A stretch of 33,234 bases of DNA, from NCBI RefSeq assembly GCF_025460805.1, contig NZ_JAMXFJ010000006.1, forward strand, positions 224,238 through 257,471, written 5' to 3'. The stretch comes from Microvirga sesbaniae (GTDB lineage: Bacteria > Pseudomonadota > Alphaproteobacteria > Rhizobiales > Beijerinckiaceae). The translations under genes and the position numbers were made by a program. This document shows, one piece after another, positions 31,158 to 33,234 of the stretch. The notes below the pieces were generated by a model, which was given only the letters and a program-made list of their open reading frames with translations, made no database searches and was not told where the DNA came from. The number at the start of each line of letters is the position of its first letter. Position 1 is the first letter of the stretch.

Positions 31158-32501
31158 ATGCATTTCGGTCTTGTGGGTGGATTTGCGGGCCGTTCCCCTG
31201 TGCGCCAAAGCACATCGGGAGACCTTGATCGGTCGCACCCGATACTCTTTCTAGGGATCGTTGTCCTTGCGTTTTCCTTGCTGCTCGCGAGCGTCGTGAC
31301 GGCCCATGCCTCCGGAAGGGTCGGTCTCGTCCTGACGGCGGAGGATTATCAGAAGCTTCCCAAGTCCAGCATCGGGACGAAGCGCGGCGCCGAAATCGCC
31401 GAGGCGCTCAAGGCCAGGGGCTTCGACGTGATCGTCAGCCCCAATCCGACCAATGCCACGGCCCGTGCCAGCCTGCGGGACTTCGCGGCCAAGGCGGAGG
31501 GGGCCGATCTGGCCCTCATCGTTCTGATCGGCCACGGCATCGCCTGGAGCGGCCAGACCTTCTTCCTGGCGACCAACACCGAAATCGGACGGGCGGCCGA
31601 CCTGTTGTCCCGCGCGCTCTCGACCACCAACATGGCGCAGATCGCGGCGCGGGCGCAGACGGGCGGCGTGTTCTTCTTCATGACGTCGCCGACCTTCGAG
31701 AATGCCATCGAGGGGCTGGACGCGAGGCCTCAATTCACCAGCGAGATTCCGAAGAACGCCGTCACGGCCTTCTCCAGCTCCGCGCGCATCCCGGTCTCGC
31801 GCATCGACGCGGCCGGCGAGCAGGCCGCAGACGCCCTGGCGAAGCTGCTTCAACAGCCGAGCCCGTCGCTCAGCGAAGCCGTCAAGGTCGCGTCGAGCGG
31901 CAACCTGGGGGCGGTGTTCGGGCAGGTGCAGGAGGTCAATCTCGCGAAGCCCGCTGCGGCTCCCGCGCCGGCCCCGCAAACGGTCGCCTCGACGTCTCCC
32001 CAGGCCGTGCCCGTGCTCCAGAAGTCGGAGGATATCGAAGGCCGGCTCGAGGCGGAGCGCCGCGCGCGGGAACAGGCGGAGTCGCGGGCCCGCGACGAGC
32101 AGTTGAGGGCCGAACGGGCTCAGGCCGAGGTGATGAAGGCGCAAGCCGACGCCAAGAAGGCTCAGGCCGACGTGGAGCGGGCGCAGGCGGACGCCGAGAA
32201 GGCCAAGCAGGAGGCGAAGCGTGTCGAGGCGGAGGCGCAGATCGCGGCCGCCCAGGCCGAAGGATTGCGCCACGCATCTGTCGCTCCCTCCGTGGAGGAC
32301 CCGCAGCTCGGGCAGAGGCAGCGCCGCCTGATCCAGCAGCGGCTGCGGGACCTGGGCCTCTACACGGGCCCGATCGACGCCATCATGGGACCTCTGACCC
32401 GCGAGGCGATCATGGGATACCAGAAGAGCCGCAACGCCTCCGTGACGGGTTACCTGACCCCCGAGCAGTACGACGCGCTTCTGCCGAAGGAGATGCAGTA
32501 G
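31158..32501 (+). CDS. Caspase-fold protein lacking the catalytic Cys, with coiled coil and peptidoglycan-binding domain
   Basis: A 447-residue envelope protein. An N-terminal anchor or signal (about 29-50) is followed by a peptidase C14-like domain (53-230): RVGLVLTAEDYQKLP start, conserved His in GHG (125-127). Where active relatives have D-A-C-R the sequence is FFFMTSPTF (173-181), so the Cys is absent and proteolysis is unlikely. Then come a Pro/Ala linker, an Ala/Glu/Lys coiled coil (285-370) and a C-terminal peptidoglycan-binding domain (about 385-445; RLRDLGLYTGPIDAIMGPLT). The ATG has GGAG at 6 bp. It diverges from the sensor operon over an 81-bp gap. It may be a cell-wall scaffold. 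Its stop TAG begins a family B remnant. Confidence 0.82.
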   Translation: MHFGLVGGFAGRSPVRQSTSGDLDRSHPILFLGIVVLAFSLLLASVVTAHASGRVGLVLTAEDYQKLPKSSIGTKRGAEIAEALKARGFDVIVSPNPTNATARASLRDFAAKAEGADLALIVLIGHGIAWSGQTFFLATNTEIGRAADLLSRALSTTNMAQIAARAQTGGVFFFMTSPTFENAIEGLDARPQFTSEIPKNAVTAFSSSARIPVSRIDAAGEQAADALAKLLQQPSPSLSEAVKVASSGNLGAVFGQVQEVNLAKPAAAPAPAPQTVASTSPQAVPVLQKSEDIEGRLEAERRAREQAESRARDEQLRAERAQAEVMKAQADAKKAQADVERAQADAEKAKQEAKRVEAEAQIAAAQAEGLRHASVAPSVEDPQLGQRQRRLIQQRLRDLGLYTGPIDAIMGPLTREAIMGYQKSRNASVTGYLTPEQYDALLPKEMQ

Positions 32502-32526
32502 AGCCTCGGACCCAGAGGGCTGATCG
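32499..32526. repeat. Family B remnant at the stop of the caspase-fold gene
   Basis: TAGAGCCTCGGACCCAGAGG matches the left end of family B (compare 12809). The rest is missing. It lies between two convergent genes. Confidence 0.6.
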
Positions 32527-32535
32527 CAGGCCCGG

Positions 32536-32991
32536 CTATTCCCGCCCGGGGCGCTCCGCCCGGCGGGATTGAACCCGGATCCGGCCACGGATGACCTCGA
32601 CCGCCCGTTCGGTCTCCGCCGCGGCCGGAACCGCGTCCGGCGGCCGGGCGGCATCGCCCGCCGGTCCCGCGGCTTCCCACCCTTCAGTCCGCCACTCCGC
32701 CTGCTGCTCGTCGAGATCGAGCACGCCTTCCTGATCCAGGATCTCCACCACCTTTCCGACCTCCGGCGCTGCGCACCGCACGATCACCACGGTGCCGCCG
32801 CGGACCACGCCCTCGGCGTATGCGTGGGCGTCGGCACGGGACACCCCGAGATCCTCCAGGAGGGGGGCGAGATTGTGCGGCGTGGTCCAGATGTCCAGGT
32901 CGTCGGCCGGAATGCCCGCCTGCTTCAGGCGGTTCGCCGCTGCGGTCGCGTGATGTTCGCTGTGGAAGAGGGATGTGACGGTCTTGGTCAT
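32536..32991 (-). CDS. General stress protein 17M-like protein
   Basis: A 151-residue protein. The first ~95 residues follow the GSP17M/YsnF-N pattern: start MTKTVTSLFHSEHHATAAAN, a beta-alpha-beta unit, and GGTVVIVRCA near 65. The remainder is Ala/Pro- and charge-rich and probably disordered. Related proteins are induced by osmotic and general stress, but their biochemical role is not known. The ATG is preceded by AGGGGAT. It is convergent with the caspase-fold gene. Confidence 0.75.
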   Translation of the reverse strand: MTKTVTSLFHSEHHATAAANRLKQAGIPADDLDIWTTPHNLAPLLEDLGVSRADAHAYAEGVVRGGTVVIVRCAAPEVGKVVEILDQEGVLDLDEQQAEWRTEGWEAAGPAGDAARPPDAVPAAAETERAVEVIRGRIRVQSRRAERPGRE

Positions 32992-33054
32992 CGGTCGATC
33001 CCCTGCAAGGGGTCAATGTACCACGCGGCCCCCGGATCGACCACCTGTCCGCTA

Positions 33055-33234
33055 GGCTCTGTGGACTCTTAGGATTCCCTTTTGCGTCAGGACGTGATTC
33101 AAGACTGTTTTTGGGAGGCGGTCTTGGGCGTGTTGGATCGTTTGGTGCTGAGCGATGCTCAGTGGGAGCGGATTGCGCCGCTGATCATCGGGCGCCCGGA
33201 TCAGAAAGGCTCGACGGGCCGGGACAATCGGATG
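33055..33234 (+). mobile_element. Left end of an IS5-family insertion sequence (cut by window edge)
   Basis: A transposase reading frame begins at 33130. The sequence GGCTCTGTGGACTC, starting at 33055 just after CTA, is the likely left terminal repeat, although without the right end the boundary is a guess. Confidence 0.6.
33130..33234 (+). CDS. IS5-family transposase, N-terminal part (DUF4096)
   Basis: Thirty-five codons are visible from a GTG start before the window ends: LVLSDAQWERIAPLI followed by GRPDQKGSTGRDNRM, the usual opening of IS5/IS427-group transposases. The DDE catalytic part lies beyond the window. These elements often split the transposase into two frames, which cannot be judged here. 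Confidence 0.75.
   Translation, partial: MLDRLVLSDAQWERIAPLIIGRPDQKGSTGRDNRM

Overview
The window is GC-rich alphaproteobacterial DNA. The gene families (GntR/FCD-controlled sugar-acid catabolism, a PrsD/PrsE-type secretion pair, DUF6894, a C93 cysteine peptidase, many Crp/Fnr proteins) and two families of dispersed palindromic repeats suggest a Hyphomicrobiales member such as Methylobacteriaceae or Microvirga. That placement is an inference; no rRNA or marker gene is present.

Region 1 (1-16.2 kb) is catabolic. A GntR/FCD repressor gene (2574-3272, minus) diverges from a seven-gene plus-strand operon (3442-12621). The operon encodes a periplasmic binding protein, two permeases, a fused double ATPase, a D-mannonate dehydratase (ManD), a second acid-sugar dehydratase of the enolase superfamily and a uronate-dehydrogenase-like SDR. 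Several genes overlap by ATGA. The likely job is import of a uronate or aldonate compound and its conversion towards 2-keto-3-deoxy acids. An RspB-like zinc dehydrogenase (440-1450) and a solitary HNH protein (1587-2357) lie upstream. A DMT-family exporter and a coupled alpha/beta hydrolase-ornithine cyclodeaminase pair lie downstream.

Region 2 (16.2-20 kb) looks almost empty but is the most unusual part. It contains at least eight small genes (25-59 codons), a DUF6894 gene and two predicted short antisense-SD RNAs. Eight promoters here, plus two elsewhere, share one layout: a Crp-like palindrome TGTGA-N6-TCACA (8 to 10 of 10 arm bases) whose centre lies 29.5 bp (28.5 in one case) from a -10-like hexamer. 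This puts the site at about -41.5, the class II activator position. The other two promoters precede the type I secretion operon and a LapG-like cysteine peptidase. I read this as a compact Crp-family regulon of small proteins, small RNAs and a secretion system.

Region 3 (20.1-27.7 kb) holds a Crp-family regulator whose recognition helix suits TGTGA sites, the LapG-like peptidase, a patatin phospholipase, the type I secretion pair and a second Crp/Fnr regulator.

Region 4 (27.7-31.1 kb) is a minus-strand signalling operon: a membrane sensor with a periplasmic CxxCH haem site plus HAMP and no output domain, then a Ser/Thr kinase translationally coupled to it, then a class III cyclase-like protein. 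The kinase tail carries two copies and the cyclase tail one copy of the same ~57-residue domain. A caspase-fold protein lacking the catalytic Cys diverges from this operon, followed by a general stress protein and the left end of an IS5-family element.

Two repeat families fill most gene-free gaps. Family A is about 100 bp with ends like CTCCACGTCAT and two hairpins. Family B is 45-135 bp with ends CTAG(A/C)GCATCGG. In five places the TAG at the end of a family B copy is the stop codon of the adjoining gene.
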